Below the pieces are notes generated by a model, which saw only the letters and a program-made list of their open reading frames with translations, had not been told where the DNA came from and did not search any database. Shown piece after piece: positions 24,603-33,456 of a stretch of DNA of 34,108 nucleotides (the first letter of the stretch is position 1; each line of letters starts with the position of its first letter). The position numbers and the translations under genes were made by a program. Source of the DNA: Clostridiales bacterium (lineage in GTDB: Bacteria > Bacillota > Clostridia > Oscillospirales > JAAYOS01); the NCBI GenBank assembly GCA_012520195.1, contig JAAYOS010000141.1, positions 1-34,108 on the forward strand. The letters are read 5' to 3'.

Positions 24603-25940
24603 ATGATCGTTATTTATCCCTCTGCACTCAATGGAGAAATCAGTGCAATTGCGTCAAAGTCTGACGCCCACCGCAGTCTGATATGTGCAGCACTCTCTGA
24701 TGCTCCGACCAAAATCGAGTTGACAGCCGATTCAGAGGATATCAGAGCAACAATCAGCTGCATCCAGGCCTTAGGAGCCGAAGTCAAGAAAACCAAAAAT
24801 GTGCAGGGGAACCCTGAATACGAAGTAATCCCTGCGGTAGCAGAGCCCGCCAGACGCCCCGTGCTTGACTGCAACGAGAGCGGTACGACTCTGCGCCTTC
24901 TGCTGCCTGTTGCTGCAGCCATGTTTGATGAGGCTGCATTTGCAGGCAGCGGACGGTTGCCCGAGCGGCCGCTTTCTCCACTCCTTGAGGAGATGGAGAA
25001 GCACGGCTGCCGGTTTAGCGCGCGTCAAATACCGCTCTCAGTGAAGGGACGGCTTAAGGGCGGAGTGTTTACTCTGCCTGGAAATGTAAGCTCACAATAT
25101 GTATCGGGCCTAATGTTAGCTCTTCCTCTTACTGAGGAGGGAGGCAGTATAAAGCTCGTAACAGAACTGGAATCCTCTGGGTACGTTGACATGACAATTG
25201 AAACATTGAGAAAATTTGGAGTTGCTGTCGATGTACTGCCTAGTGGATTTACAGTTTCGGGAGGTCAGTTGTATAGGACTCCCGGTACACATAAAATTGA
25301 AGGCGATTTCTCAAATGCTGCTTTTTGGCTTACTGCAGGTGCACTTTCCGGTACTATTTCATGCTCATCGCTAAACCGGAAAACAAAACAGCCCGACAGT
25401 GGGATTGTCGCGGTTCTTAGAAGGATGGGGGCAGATATTGATTGGAGTAGTGAAGACTCTATTAGGGTTCACCGCTCGACCTTGCATGCAACCGAGATTG
25501 ACGCTTCAGAGATACCCGATCTGGTACCTGTTCTTGCAATCGCAGCCTCTGTGGCCAAAGGCACTACAGTTATCCGCAATGCTGGGCGCCTCAGACTAAA
25601 AGAGAGCGACCGCCTGTCCGCTGTGGCTGATAACTTGCGAAGGATTGGCGGTGATGTCAAGGAGTACGAGGACGGTCTTGAGATAACAGGGGTTGAACAG
25701 CTGGAGGGCGGAGAGATCGAAGGATATAACGACCACAGAATAGTAATGGCATTTGCCGTAGCTTCAACTGTAAGTCGAGGGCCTATTTTGATTCACGGCG
25801 AAGAATCGGTGAATAAGTCCTACCCGGACTTCTTTTCTGACTTTAAGAAGCTGGGCGGGACTGTGATATACAGAGATCCTAGACGTGGTTCGCAACATAA
25901 CAATATCAGGAGGGAGCAAAATGGAACTAAACGACATTAG
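24603..25940 (+). CDS. aroA: 5-enolpyruvylshikimate-3-phosphate synthase
   Basis: This is EPSP synthase, which transfers enolpyruvyl from PEP to shikimate 3-phosphate. The 445-residue protein has SKSDAHRSLICAALSD (the N-terminal substrate-binding region), CNESGTTLRLLLPVAA, the GNVSSQYVSGLMLALPL segment and RLKESDRLSAV. AAAGGGG precedes ATG 24603. The last 7-8 codons overlap the next gene's start (25921), so aroA and pheA are translationally coupled. The N-terminal motif has S-x-S-D-A-H-R, slightly different from the common K-x-x-S-x-R form but still compatible with function. Confidence 0.95.
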   Translation: MIVIYPSALNGEISAIASKSDAHRSLICAALSDAPTKIELTADSEDIRATISCIQALGAEVKKTKNVQGNPEYEVIPAVAEPARRPVLDCNESGTTLRLLLPVAAAMFDEAAFAGSGRLPERPLSPLLEEMEKHGCRFSARQIPLSVKGRLKGGVFTLPGNVSSQYVSGLMLALPLTEEGGSIKLVTELESSGYVDMTIETLRKFGVAVDVLPSGFTVSGGQLYRTPGTHKIEGDFSNAAFWLTAGALSGTISCSSLNRKTKQPDSGIVAVLRRMGADIDWSSEDSIRVHRSTLHATEIDASEIPDLVPVLAIAASVAKGTTVIRNAGRLRLKESDRLSAVADNLRRIGGDVKEYEDGLEITGVEQLEGGEIEGYNDHRIVMAFAVASTVSRGPILIHGEESVNKSYPDFFSDFKKLGGTVIYRDPRRGSQHNNIRREQNGTKRH

Positions 25941-27057
25941 AGCGAAAATCGACGCAATCGATGATGAACTTGTAAGCCTTTTTGCGCGTCGAATGGATCT
26001 GGCACTCGAAGTTGCCAAATACAAGAGGCAGAATGGGACGCCAGTCCTTAATAAGAGCCGCGAGCGTGAAATCATAAGCCGTGTTACTGAGCAAGTACCT
26101 GAGAGTCTCCAGGGTTATACAAAGGTACTATTCTCGACACTCTTTGATTTAAGTCGTTCGTATCAGAATGGACTACTGACAGAAATGAGCCCATTGGCAA
26201 CACAAATTGATCAGGCTCTCAAGAACACAAATGAGCAGTTTCCCTCAAAGGCGATCGTTGCATGTCAGGGTGTTGAGGGTGCATACTCCCAGATTGCCTG
26301 CGATAAGTTGTTTTCGCTGCCGAGCATTATGTATTTTCACCGGTTTGACGGCGTATTTAGAGCAGTGGACAAGGGTCTCTGCAGATACGGGATCCTACCA
26401 ATTGAGAATAGCTCCTACGGTTCGGTAATAGAGGTCTATGACCTAATGAAGCAGTACAGCTTTCATATTGTAAGAAGCATAAAATTACATGTACAGCATG
26501 TGCTGCTAGCGAAACCCGGTAGTGAGATGTCGCAAATTAGTGAGGTATTCTCGCACGAGCAAGCAATTGGTCAGTGCAGTGAATTCCTTAAGTCATTAGA
26601 TGTAAAGGTCACAATTTGTGAAAACACCGCTATGGCTGCAAAAATTGTTGCGGAGTCAGACCGGATGGATGTGGCAGCAATATCTTCGCCAAGCTGCAGA
26701 GAGCTGTATGATCTGGCAGTGCTTTCTGATTCGATCCAAAACACCGATGGAAATTTCACGCGCTTTATATGCATATCAAAAGAGCTGGAGATATATCCTG
26801 GCGCAAACAGAGTAAGCCTTATGCTGTCTGTACCACATAGACCCGGTGCACTCTATGAAGTAATAGCAAAGTTCTCCGCCCTAGGAGTGAACTTGACAAA
26901 ATTGGAGAGCCGTCCTATCCCCGGGAAGGATTTTGAATTCTTGTTCTATCTCGATTTGGAGGCTTCCGTCTATTCAGAGGAGCTTATTAGGCTGTTGTGC
27001 GAACTGAGCAGTGCTCCTGAAGGGATTGTTTTTCTTGGCAGCTATTCTGAAATATGA
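25921..27057 (+). CDS. pheA: Bifunctional chorismate mutase / prephenate dehydratase (P-protein)
   Basis: This enzyme makes phenylpyruvate from chorismate. The 378-residue protein has an AroQ-type chorismate mutase (1-85, with MELNDIRAKIDAIDDELVSLFARR), a prephenate dehydratase domain (about 110-285) with PIENSSYGSVIEVYDL (160-174) and FTRFICIS (279-286), and a C-terminal ACT domain (about 296-375) with PGALYEV (308-314) and LESRP (328-332). The GAL and ESRP motifs are the usual phenylalanine-binding sites, so feedback inhibition by Phe is likely. AGGAGG precedes ATG 25921, which overlaps the end of aroA by 20 bases. It commits chorismate to Phe; no tyrA is in the window. Confidence 0.95.
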   Translation: MELNDIRAKIDAIDDELVSLFARRMDLALEVAKYKRQNGTPVLNKSREREIISRVTEQVPESLQGYTKVLFSTLFDLSRSYQNGLLTEMSPLATQIDQALKNTNEQFPSKAIVACQGVEGAYSQIACDKLFSLPSIMYFHRFDGVFRAVDKGLCRYGILPIENSSYGSVIEVYDLMKQYSFHIVRSIKLHVQHVLLAKPGSEMSQISEVFSHEQAIGQCSEFLKSLDVKVTICENTAMAAKIVAESDRMDVAAISSPSCRELYDLAVLSDSIQNTDGNFTRFICISKELEIYPGANRVSLMLSVPHRPGALYEVIAKFSALGVNLTKLESRPIPGKDFEFLFYLDLEASVYSEELIRLLCELSSAPEGIVFLGSYSEI

Positions 27058-27085
27058 AAGCCCACGATGGAGTCAGGAGGATAAG

Positions 27086-28357
27086 ATGCTCTGCGGTTTA
27101 ATTGGAAAAAATCTAGCGCACAGCTACTCGGCAATAATCCATGAAGAGATTGGCCGATATAGTTATGATTTGATAAATCTATCCGAGGAGGAGCTGGAGC
27201 GGTTTCTTCAGAGACGCGATTTTCGGGGCATCAATGTGACAATCCCGTACAAAAAGTCGGTCATCCCCTATTGTGACAGCTTAGACACGACGGCGCTCAG
27301 AATCGGCAGTGTAAATACAATAGTAAACGACAGCGAAGGCAAGCTAAGAGGGTATAATACCGACTACTTCGGATTTCTCGCTATGTGCAAATGCTCCAAC
27401 ATTGATTTTAAGGGTAAAAAGGTATTGATTCTCGGAAGTGGCGGAACAAGCGCCACAGTGCACGCTGTAGCGACGGATATGGGTGCAAGCGAAATTATTG
27501 TTGTTTCGAGAACGGGAAGAGAAAACTACAGCAATGTGGATAGACATATGGACAGCAATGTAATTGTCAACACAACGCCAGTGGGTATGTACCCCAATAA
27601 CGGTGAGTGTCTGATTGACTTGAACGAGTTTACAAACTGTACGGGCGTAGTGGATGTTATATATAATCCTCTTCGTACTCGTTTGATTCAGCATGCACAG
27701 GAACTAGGTATCCCGTGCGTTGGGGGCTTAACCATGCTTGTAGCTCAGGCGTGTTACTCTGCACAATTATTTACTGGCGGAAAGTCCAGAGGAGATCATA
27801 GCAGTGCACAAAAAGTTAGCGGCGATGAGAACATCGCAAGGCTCCAGCGCTCTCTCCTTAGGGGTGTATGTAACATAACTCTTATCGGTATGCCCGGTAG
27901 TGGAAAAACAAGTATAGGGAATAAGGTTGCTTCAATGCTTGATAGAGAGTTTATTGATACCGACACACTCATAAGTCAGAGAGTTGGTATGACAATACCG
28001 GAAATATTCGAGAGGCACGGTGAAGCATATTTCCGCAGTGTTGAATCGGATGTTATCGCAGAGTACAGTAAGCTTTCAGGCAAGGTAATTTCATCTGGTG
28101 GCGGTGCAGTGCTTTCTGAAGAGAATCGCAGAAATATCCTTCAGAACTCCTTCGTAGTACAGATCACCCGAAGCATCGACGAACTGGAGGCTGAAGGCAG
28201 ACCGCTATCCCGAAGCTTGGACACATTGCGCAGGATGGCAGATGAGAGGCAACCGCTGTATGATATGTGTAGCATGGCTACGGTTCAGAATGATGGGTCG
28301 GTTGAGAATGCGGCAAGAAGGGTAGTGGAGGTCTTCAATGCGTATACTGGTGATTAA
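27086..28357 (+). CDS. aroEK: Shikimate dehydrogenase - shikimate kinase fusion
   Basis: The 423-residue protein fuses two consecutive pathway enzymes. Residues 1-235 are shikimate dehydrogenase: HSYSAIIH (12-19), INVTIPYKK with catalytic Lys56, GYNTDYFGF (89-97), nucleotide-binding LGSGGTSATV (116-125), NTTPVGMYP (162-170) and GLTMLVAQA (214-222). After a linker (about 236-258), residues 260-423 are shikimate kinase: P-loop IGMPGSGKTS (267-276), DTDTLI (291-296), SGGGAVL (337-343) and GRPLSR (371-376). AGGAGG before ATG 27086 sets the start; the frame opens earlier at 27011, inside pheA. The first base lies 28 bases after pheA's stop, and the 3' end overlaps aroQ by 20 bases. Confidence 0.93.
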   Translation: MLCGLIGKNLAHSYSAIIHEEIGRYSYDLINLSEEELERFLQRRDFRGINVTIPYKKSVIPYCDSLDTTALRIGSVNTIVNDSEGKLRGYNTDYFGFLAMCKCSNIDFKGKKVLILGSGGTSATVHAVATDMGASEIIVVSRTGRENYSNVDRHMDSNVIVNTTPVGMYPNNGECLIDLNEFTNCTGVVDVIYNPLRTRLIQHAQELGIPCVGGLTMLVAQACYSAQLFTGGKSRGDHSSAQKVSGDENIARLQRSLLRGVCNITLIGMPGSGKTSIGNKVASMLDREFIDTDTLISQRVGMTIPEIFERHGEAYFRSVESDVIAEYSKLSGKVISSGGGAVLSEENRRNILQNSFVVQITRSIDELEAEGRPLSRSLDTLRRMADERQPLYDMCSMATVQNDGSVENAARRVVEVFNAYTGD

Positions 28358-28790
28358 CGGACCGAATATCAATATGCTCGGGGTACGGGAGAGAGGAATA
28401 TATGGTTCAGAGACCTATGAAGACCTGCTTAAATATGTCCGTGAAGTCTGTGTCGAGAATGATATAGAGCCAACCTTTTTTCAGTCAAATCATGAGGGAG
28501 CTATAGTTGATGCTATTCAGGAGGCGTATGGGCGCTACGATGGAATTGTAATAAATCCAGCGGCATATACACACACAAGCATTGCGATACTTGATGCGTT
28601 AAAGGCTGTTTCCATTCCAGCAGTGGAGGTCCATCTCTCCGACATCTTCAGTCGTGAACCATTCAGACATGTATCCTACCCGGGCATTGCATGTGTTAAG
28701 TCCTATGTCGGCATGGGGTTTGAGGGCTATAAAAGGGCAGTTCTTTTTCTTAAGCAGTACTGTGACGGCTCTAATTCTCATTTCTCCTAA
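28338..28790 (+). CDS. aroQ: 3-dehydroquinate dehydratase, type II
   Basis: The enzyme dehydrates 3-dehydroquinate to 3-dehydroshikimate. The 150-residue protein is a type II dehydroquinase: NGPNINMLG (7-15), RERGIYGSETY with the likely catalytic Tyr22, FQSNHEGAIVDAI (48-60), VINPAAYTHTS (71-81) and AVEVHLSD (95-102) with the proton-donor His99. Length is usual. The ATG overlaps the aroEK gene by 20 bases, so it is translationally coupled to it. It is the last gene of the operon. The 41-base gap to the convergent germination operon holds a weak inverted repeat (GACGGCT/AGCCGTC) with no T run. Confidence 0.95.
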   Translation: MRILVINGPNINMLGVRERGIYGSETYEDLLKYVREVCVENDIEPTFFQSNHEGAIVDAIQEAYGRYDGIVINPAAYTHTSIAILDALKAVSIPAVEVHLSDIFSREPFRHVSYPGIACVKSYVGMGFEGYKRAVLFLKQYCDGSNSHFS

Positions 28791-28831
28791 TCATGAATCT
28801 AGCCGTCCTCGGTTCAGACATCAGATGAATC

Positions 28832-28993
28832 TCAAAAGAAAAACAGATAATAGGTCGGAAGGGCAGCAGCGGCTAAGGCAAGAATTGCAACGCCCACCGC
28901 TGCGAGCTTGCTCTGCTTACTCCAGTTGTGGACCGTAAAGGTGATCATGTAAAACAGGAAGATAAGCAGGGGCAGGATAACAACATATTTCAT
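28832..28993 (-). CDS. Small membrane protein in the ger operon (53 residues)
   Basis: ATG 28993 follows the gerC stop by 12 bases, with GGTGAT a few bases before it. The 53-residue product has two hydrophobic segments (about 3-20 and 30-52) around a short polar loop HNWSKQSK, and ends with aromatic residues. Small two-helix proteins sit at the ends of several clostridial ger operons (GerD-like small subunits), so this is likely the fourth gene. It is too short for standard gene-finding limits. Its name and role are not certain. Confidence 0.65.
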   Translation of the reverse strand: MKYVVILPLLIFLFYMITFTVHNWSKQSKLAAVGVAILALAAAALPTYYLFFF

Positions 28994-29005
28994 ATATATC
29001 ACCGG

Positions 29006-30322
29006 CTAATACTTTACTGAATGGGATTCGACCAGTTTTCTCGCGTGCTTTAGAGACAATTCAACATTCACTTTGACAACAGCATCGGTAAACTTGTTGT
29101 TCCAGTCATAAGCTAGTAGCTCATCAACAGTAAGAAAGTTTTTTGTCGCCTTGTCACCGAACTTGAAAGGGTCGACCCCCAAGGATCGGCACCTGTCGAT
29201 AATCTCTTCAATACGCTCTCTAATGTAGTCACGGCAGGTGTTTTCGACATACTCCCTGTCCGATTTATCCATGATGTCTAGTTCCGAATGTTCATTTAGC
29301 AGACTTCCCTTTAGTACTATCGTTACATGAATATGCGGTGCATCCTCCGACGTATCCACTCTGATCTTGTTTGAGGCTTTTTTCTCCAGTCGCAAAGAGA
29401 TTATCCCATCAACACCCTCAGGTGAGGGGACAGATAGATTGGCGCTTTTAAGCTCGTCACGCAGCATAAGGAGAAAACGCGTCTCATCACCGTCAAGCTC
29501 TGATATCATTTTGTCGCTTTCAAATAGCGCAGTTCCCCACAGTTCGATTTCGTTATCGCTTATGCGTGGAATTTCACCTGCCTTGTGGGCGCCACCTGGC
29601 TTGCTTACCCCTGACATATCGCCCTCGGAGGGCTTTTTATATGCAGAGAAATCGTTCGTGGCGGCTACAACTGCAATGCTCTGCGATGTTGGAGACTTCA
29701 TTGATACATAAAAGCCGCCGAGAGTGGTATACGGGAAATAGCCGATATCTTTGCTCTGCTGAACCCAAATGCGGTAGTTCTTAATTACAGAGGAGCCAAT
29801 GAACGGTTTATTTGCCATGACAAAGTCATATGCACTTCCCTTAGTCACAAGGAAGAAACTTGAGCGCCGCAGGTCGGGGTGACTAATCAACTGATACACA
29901 TAGTTGCTGATCCCCTCCATGGCAATCTCTTCGGATATTGCAATTACATGTGCCTGCGAGAGGTCAACTTGCCTTTGAATGGAGGCATTCAGCATGTCAA
30001 GCCCTTCTGATAGCGAGGGTGCATCCAGGGACACGATGGAGTATCCGTCCACACTGTGTTCCACTCCGCTTTCTCCACCGCCGCCTCCCGAACTGCTACC
30101 GCCCCCGCTACTTCCTGCGTTCGCTTTCTGTGATGGAAACTGCACTGTTATACGCCAGTTGTTTGTAGCACCCTTATCTATACCGATCACTGTTATATGG
30201 ACAAGATCATCTATTTCACGCGCATCAAAGCATCCTGAAAAGGTGACGAGAACTGTAGTAACTATTATGAACAACTTCATATATCGCATATATCGCCTAA
30301 TATATCGTCTATTTCTTTTCAT
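29006..30322 (-). CDS. gerC: Spore germination lipoprotein, Ger(x)C family
   Basis: The protein is the lipoprotein C subunit of a nutrient germinant receptor, anchored at the spore inner membrane. From the chosen start it has about 438 residues. The lipobox is FSGC, with Cys31 after the hydrophobic LFIIVTTVLVTFSG, followed by the typical DAREIDDLVHITVIGIDKG. A Gly/Ser-rich stretch (about 65-85) is a linker-like insertion. ATG 30331 is also in frame, but the purine-rich AGAGGG lies directly against it; ATG 30322 has normal spacing. It overlaps gerB by 14 bases, so the two are coupled. Confidence 0.9.
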   Translation of the reverse strand: MKRNRRYIRRYMRYMKLFIIVTTVLVTFSGCFDAREIDDLVHITVIGIDKGATNNWRITVQFPSQKANAGSSGGGSSSGGGGGESGVEHSVDGYSIVSLDAPSLSEGLDMLNASIQRQVDLSQAHVIAISEEIAMEGISNYVYQLISHPDLRRSSFFLVTKGSAYDFVMANKPFIGSSVIKNYRIWVQQSKDIGYFPYTTLGGFYVSMKSPTSQSIAVVAATNDFSAYKKPSEGDMSGVSKPGGAHKAGEIPRISDNEIELWGTALFESDKMISELDGDETRFLLMLRDELKSANLSVPSPEGVDGIISLRLEKKASNKIRVDTSEDAPHIHVTIVLKGSLLNEHSELDIMDKSDREYVENTCRDYIRERIEEIIDRCRSLGVDPFKFGDKATKNFLTVDELLAYDWNNKFTDAVVKVNVELSLKHARKLVESHSVKY

Positions 30323-31412
30323 GTGCACCATCCCTCTTCTTTCTTAACAGCGAGATAACAAGGGTAAATATTGGCACTGCAAAAAAAGGGATCGATCCGA
30401 CCTGTCTTATCGTCTGTATACCCATATATACACTCCCCGATATATTCGACTCAATTAGACAGGCAAATAGCGTAATGATGCCCCAGCCCACTATTATTGG
30501 CCTTCTATCACGTATCCTAAATATCCTGCAGTAGATGCTTACAGAAGTATAGAATATTGCGGTGCACGAAATCAAAGTAGTTATTACCCACAGAAAGAGA
30601 AATATCGGTTCAATTCTCTGCAGGAATCTGCCCCTGTCTATCATCTGGCTTAGCTCGTACATCGGCGACACAACCTCTTGACTAATGTAGAAGGGGAAAG
30701 AGAGGACGTATGCAAGAAATGACAGTGTGGAAATCGCACCAGAAATGATAAGTGCAGTAAGCCCCGCTTTCTTAACATAGTCGGTGCCCTGTAGGGAGCC
30801 AGCAAAAACCGTCAATATGATTACTTCTCCATAAGTAGAACTTCTTAAAACTGCATATACCAGCGTCTTCTGAATACCGAACCCCAGTATTGGAAAAATG
30901 TTTGATGTATTATAGTCACCCGAGGCAAGGAACAACAGTGTCAGAAAACCAGCAACAATGAAGAAGGAGAAAATTTTCGCTGTGCGGACAAGTCCTTCAA
31001 GCCCAAAGAAGGATATTATGACCATGCTTATCACGAAGGCCGAGATGATAAACCAGTCGGGTGAGTTTCTCAATACATACAGGTGCAGCACTTCCTGAAA
31101 CTCGGAAATATTTTGGAATAGTAGATAAATCAGGTATGCTCCCAACAAAGCCGAGACCACTGATCCTAATATCTGACCGAATACAACCTCATATATCTCT
31201 GTCAGTCCGCGGCCAGGGAAACGCCTTAGCAGTACCACAATGAGGGCAAAGCATGCTAAAGCTATCAACCCGGAGAGAAGCGGCATGAACCATCCTGAAG
31301 GACCAAGAATGGCAGCTATAACAGCTGGACTCGTAAAAAATAGTTTTGCTGTGATTGCACAGACACAAAGCCAGACTGCTTCCTGAACACCGAATTTGCC
31401 CTCTTCGTGCAT
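30309..31412 (-). CDS. gerB: Spore germination permease-like protein, GerB family
   Basis: The 367-residue B subunit of a Ger receptor is an integral membrane protein of the APC superfamily (spore permease family). About ten hydrophobic segments are visible, beginning MHEEGKFGVQEAVWLCVCAIT and including GRGLTEIYE near residue 69, a position conserved in GerB proteins. It lies in the spore inner membrane and probably binds germinant. GGAGGAG precedes ATG 31412. It follows gerA by 36 bases and overlaps gerC. Confidence 0.92.
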   Translation of the reverse strand: MHEEGKFGVQEAVWLCVCAITAKLFFTSPAVIAAILGPSGWFMPLLSGLIALACFALIVVLLRRFPGRGLTEIYEVVFGQILGSVVSALLGAYLIYLLFQNISEFQEVLHLYVLRNSPDWFIISAFVISMVIISFFGLEGLVRTAKIFSFFIVAGFLTLLFLASGDYNTSNIFPILGFGIQKTLVYAVLRSSTYGEVIILTVFAGSLQGTDYVKKAGLTALIISGAISTLSFLAYVLSFPFYISQEVVSPMYELSQMIDRGRFLQRIEPIFLFLWVITTLISCTAIFYTSVSIYCRIFRIRDRRPIIVGWGIITLFACLIESNISGSVYMGIQTIRQVGSIPFFAVPIFTLVISLLRKKRDGAHEKK

Positions 31413-31448
31413 TTTTGCTCCTCCATCATGTATAGATCATGTTTCAAG

Positions 31449-33275
31449 TCACTTCTCTTTGCTTTGCCAGTTCATTACGGGACTTCCTGCGCGCCTACGG
31501 TTACCGGTATTAAGATAATCCGGTCGCTGTGTTTGAGACCACACGGCCCCCCTTGTTATGACATCGGGGTTTTTCTCTGTCTTGGGTGCAACTGGGGAGA
31601 AGTACGGAACACCGAAGCTCTTAAGCGAGCTTGCCGACACGAAAAGCACAAGCAGCCCAAGGGAGATGCCGTAGAAACCGGCCATAGTACCAAGCAGAAT
31701 AAAAACAAATCGCACGGTTCGTAGCGAGTACGATAAATGGATGTCCGGGACCGAAAAGTTACCGAGGCCTGTTACTGCCACGATTATAATCAGCACCGGG
31801 CTAACAAGCCCTGCCTCTACCGCAGCTTGCCCCAAAACAATCGCGCCGATAATTCCGAGAGTCTGGCCTACTGCTCCCGGTATTCGGATCCCCGCCTCCC
31901 TAATAATTTCGAAGGTGAGTTCCATTATCAACACTTCTAGAAGTCCCGGGAAGGGAACGTTTTCGCGGGCTTGGTGTAATGACGACATAAGTTCAGACGG
32001 TATCATCTCGGTGTGGTATAGAGTGAGTGCGAGGTAAAGACCCGGTAAAAACACTGAAAAGCAGCACGCTACCAACCTGATATAGCGCTGGAAGGAACTA
32101 TATTGCCAGCGTAACAGAGAGTCGTCCGACGTGTGGAAAAGATCAAAAAATGTGATGGGGACGATGCTTGCAAGGGGTGTGCCTTCAAAAATGAGAGATA
32201 TATGTCCGTTCGCCAAGAAAGTTGCTGTTCTGTCGGGGCGCTCGGTGCTGATGCTTTGTGGAAATATGGAAAAGGGGCGCTGTTCTATTAGCTGATCTAC
32301 AATGCCCGATCCGATTGAGATATCAATATCGATTTTTTCCAATCGTCTCTTCATTTCTTCTACTAACTTAGGGTTTGCAACACCTTTGATATATAGAAGG
32401 GCGCAGGATATCTGTCCCTTGTTTCCGATTGGCATTATCTCGGTAATTAGGTCCTTTGTACGGAGAATCTTTCTGACAAGCGTGATATTCGTCCTCAACT
32501 GCTCGACAAAGGCCTCATGCGGTCCATATACTACAGTCTCATTTAGGGGCTCAGATACTGAACGCGATTCGTAGCCGCGGGTCTCCACGATGACACATTC
32601 AGTCGACCCGTCGATAAATAGGGCAGTTAGCCCGTTTAGGATCTCGCGTATTGCTGTTTTGAAGTCACTTTCACGCTTTATCTCATTTGCTGCCAGAAGA
32701 TTATCAGTGATATAGTCGACAGTGCAGACATCTTGTTCGTTTTCGGGGACAGGTCTCAGCATGAGTTGCCTGAGAATGTAATTATTGATCGTTTCTTTGT
32801 CAGCCATGCCGTCTATATACACCACAAAGGCATCGCAACTCTGCATAATGCGAAACTTACGGATAACAATATCCTTGTTCAAAGGGCTGTTCAGCTCTTG
32901 TTCAATGTACTTAAGATTGCGCAGCAAATCAGCATCGATAGGTTTCTCGTTCTTGGATTTGCAAGCTGACGAGCCTTCACTTTTCTCTGTCGATTTTCCC
33001 TCTGAACCCTCTGACCTATTACGCATCTGATTCCATTCAATGTAACTTACAGGGGTTGCCTTTTTGCCCGACTGCTCACTCTGAGAAGTCTGCGTCTGAG
33101 AAATATCTTTTGCTTCTCCCTTAGTGTCTCCGGACTCATCTGTATTTTCTATAACCCGCCCATCCAACGGTCCGTGGTCCGATTCATATGGTTCATCTTC
33201 CAACAGCTCAAACTCATTGTTGGACTGGGGTTCACTATAGAGTATTAGCTTTTTTAGTATTGATAGGATTTTCAT
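31449..33275 (-). CDS. gerA: Spore germination protein, GerA family
   Basis: The 608-residue A subunit of a Ger germinant receptor. Residues about 1-110 are hydrophilic and rich in Ser, Glu, Lys and Gln, longer than the usual leader of GerA proteins. A soluble domain (about 110-365) follows and then a membrane domain with about five helices, containing the ERPFSIFPQSISTERPD and FEGTPLASIVP segments typical of the family and the VPDIHLSYSLRTVRF motif near residue 545. AGGAGG just before ATG 33275 decides the start; an open frame extends to 33416 without support. It is first in the gerA-gerB-gerC operon. No clear forespore (sigma G) promoter was identified with certainty. Confidence 0.93.
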   Translation of the reverse strand: MKILSILKKLILYSEPQSNNEFELLEDEPYESDHGPLDGRVIENTDESGDTKGEAKDISQTQTSQSEQSGKKATPVSYIEWNQMRNRSEGSEGKSTEKSEGSSACKSKNEKPIDADLLRNLKYIEQELNSPLNKDIVIRKFRIMQSCDAFVVYIDGMADKETINNYILRQLMLRPVPENEQDVCTVDYITDNLLAANEIKRESDFKTAIREILNGLTALFIDGSTECVIVETRGYESRSVSEPLNETVVYGPHEAFVEQLRTNITLVRKILRTKDLITEIMPIGNKGQISCALLYIKGVANPKLVEEMKRRLEKIDIDISIGSGIVDQLIEQRPFSIFPQSISTERPDRTATFLANGHISLIFEGTPLASIVPITFFDLFHTSDDSLLRWQYSSFQRYIRLVACCFSVFLPGLYLALTLYHTEMIPSELMSSLHQARENVPFPGLLEVLIMELTFEIIREAGIRIPGAVGQTLGIIGAIVLGQAAVEAGLVSPVLIIIVAVTGLGNFSVPDIHLSYSLRTVRFVFILLGTMAGFYGISLGLLVLFVSASSLKSFGVPYFSPVAPKTEKNPDVITRGAVWSQTQRPDYLNTGNRRRAGSPVMNWQSKEK

Positions 33276-33420
33276 GTTTTCCTCCTGGACAATTTGCGGC
33301 CAGCGTTCATTTGAGTAGTATTTCCTGCTGTAGCATAAATATGTATATTGAGAGGTGTGTGGCATGGTTAGGTTCTTTATGAGAAACCGGGAGATGGTAT
33401 AAAAAGGAAGAAGCAAACTG

Positions 33421-33449
33421 TTGACAAAGACTTACTCGATGAATATAAT
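33421..33449 (+). promoter_or_regulatory. Promoter of the T-box leader
   Basis: A consensus -35 TTGACA (33421-33426), a 17-base spacer and a consensus -10 TATAAT (33444-33449). It starts the plus-strand T-box transcript at about 33456, divergent from gerA. Confidence 0.8.
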
Positions 33450-33456
33450 GTACAAC

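Noticed and set aside
28762-28805. GACGGCT/AGCCGTC inverted repeat as an operon terminator
   Set aside because: The stem is short and interrupted and no T run follows, so evidence is too weak to call it.
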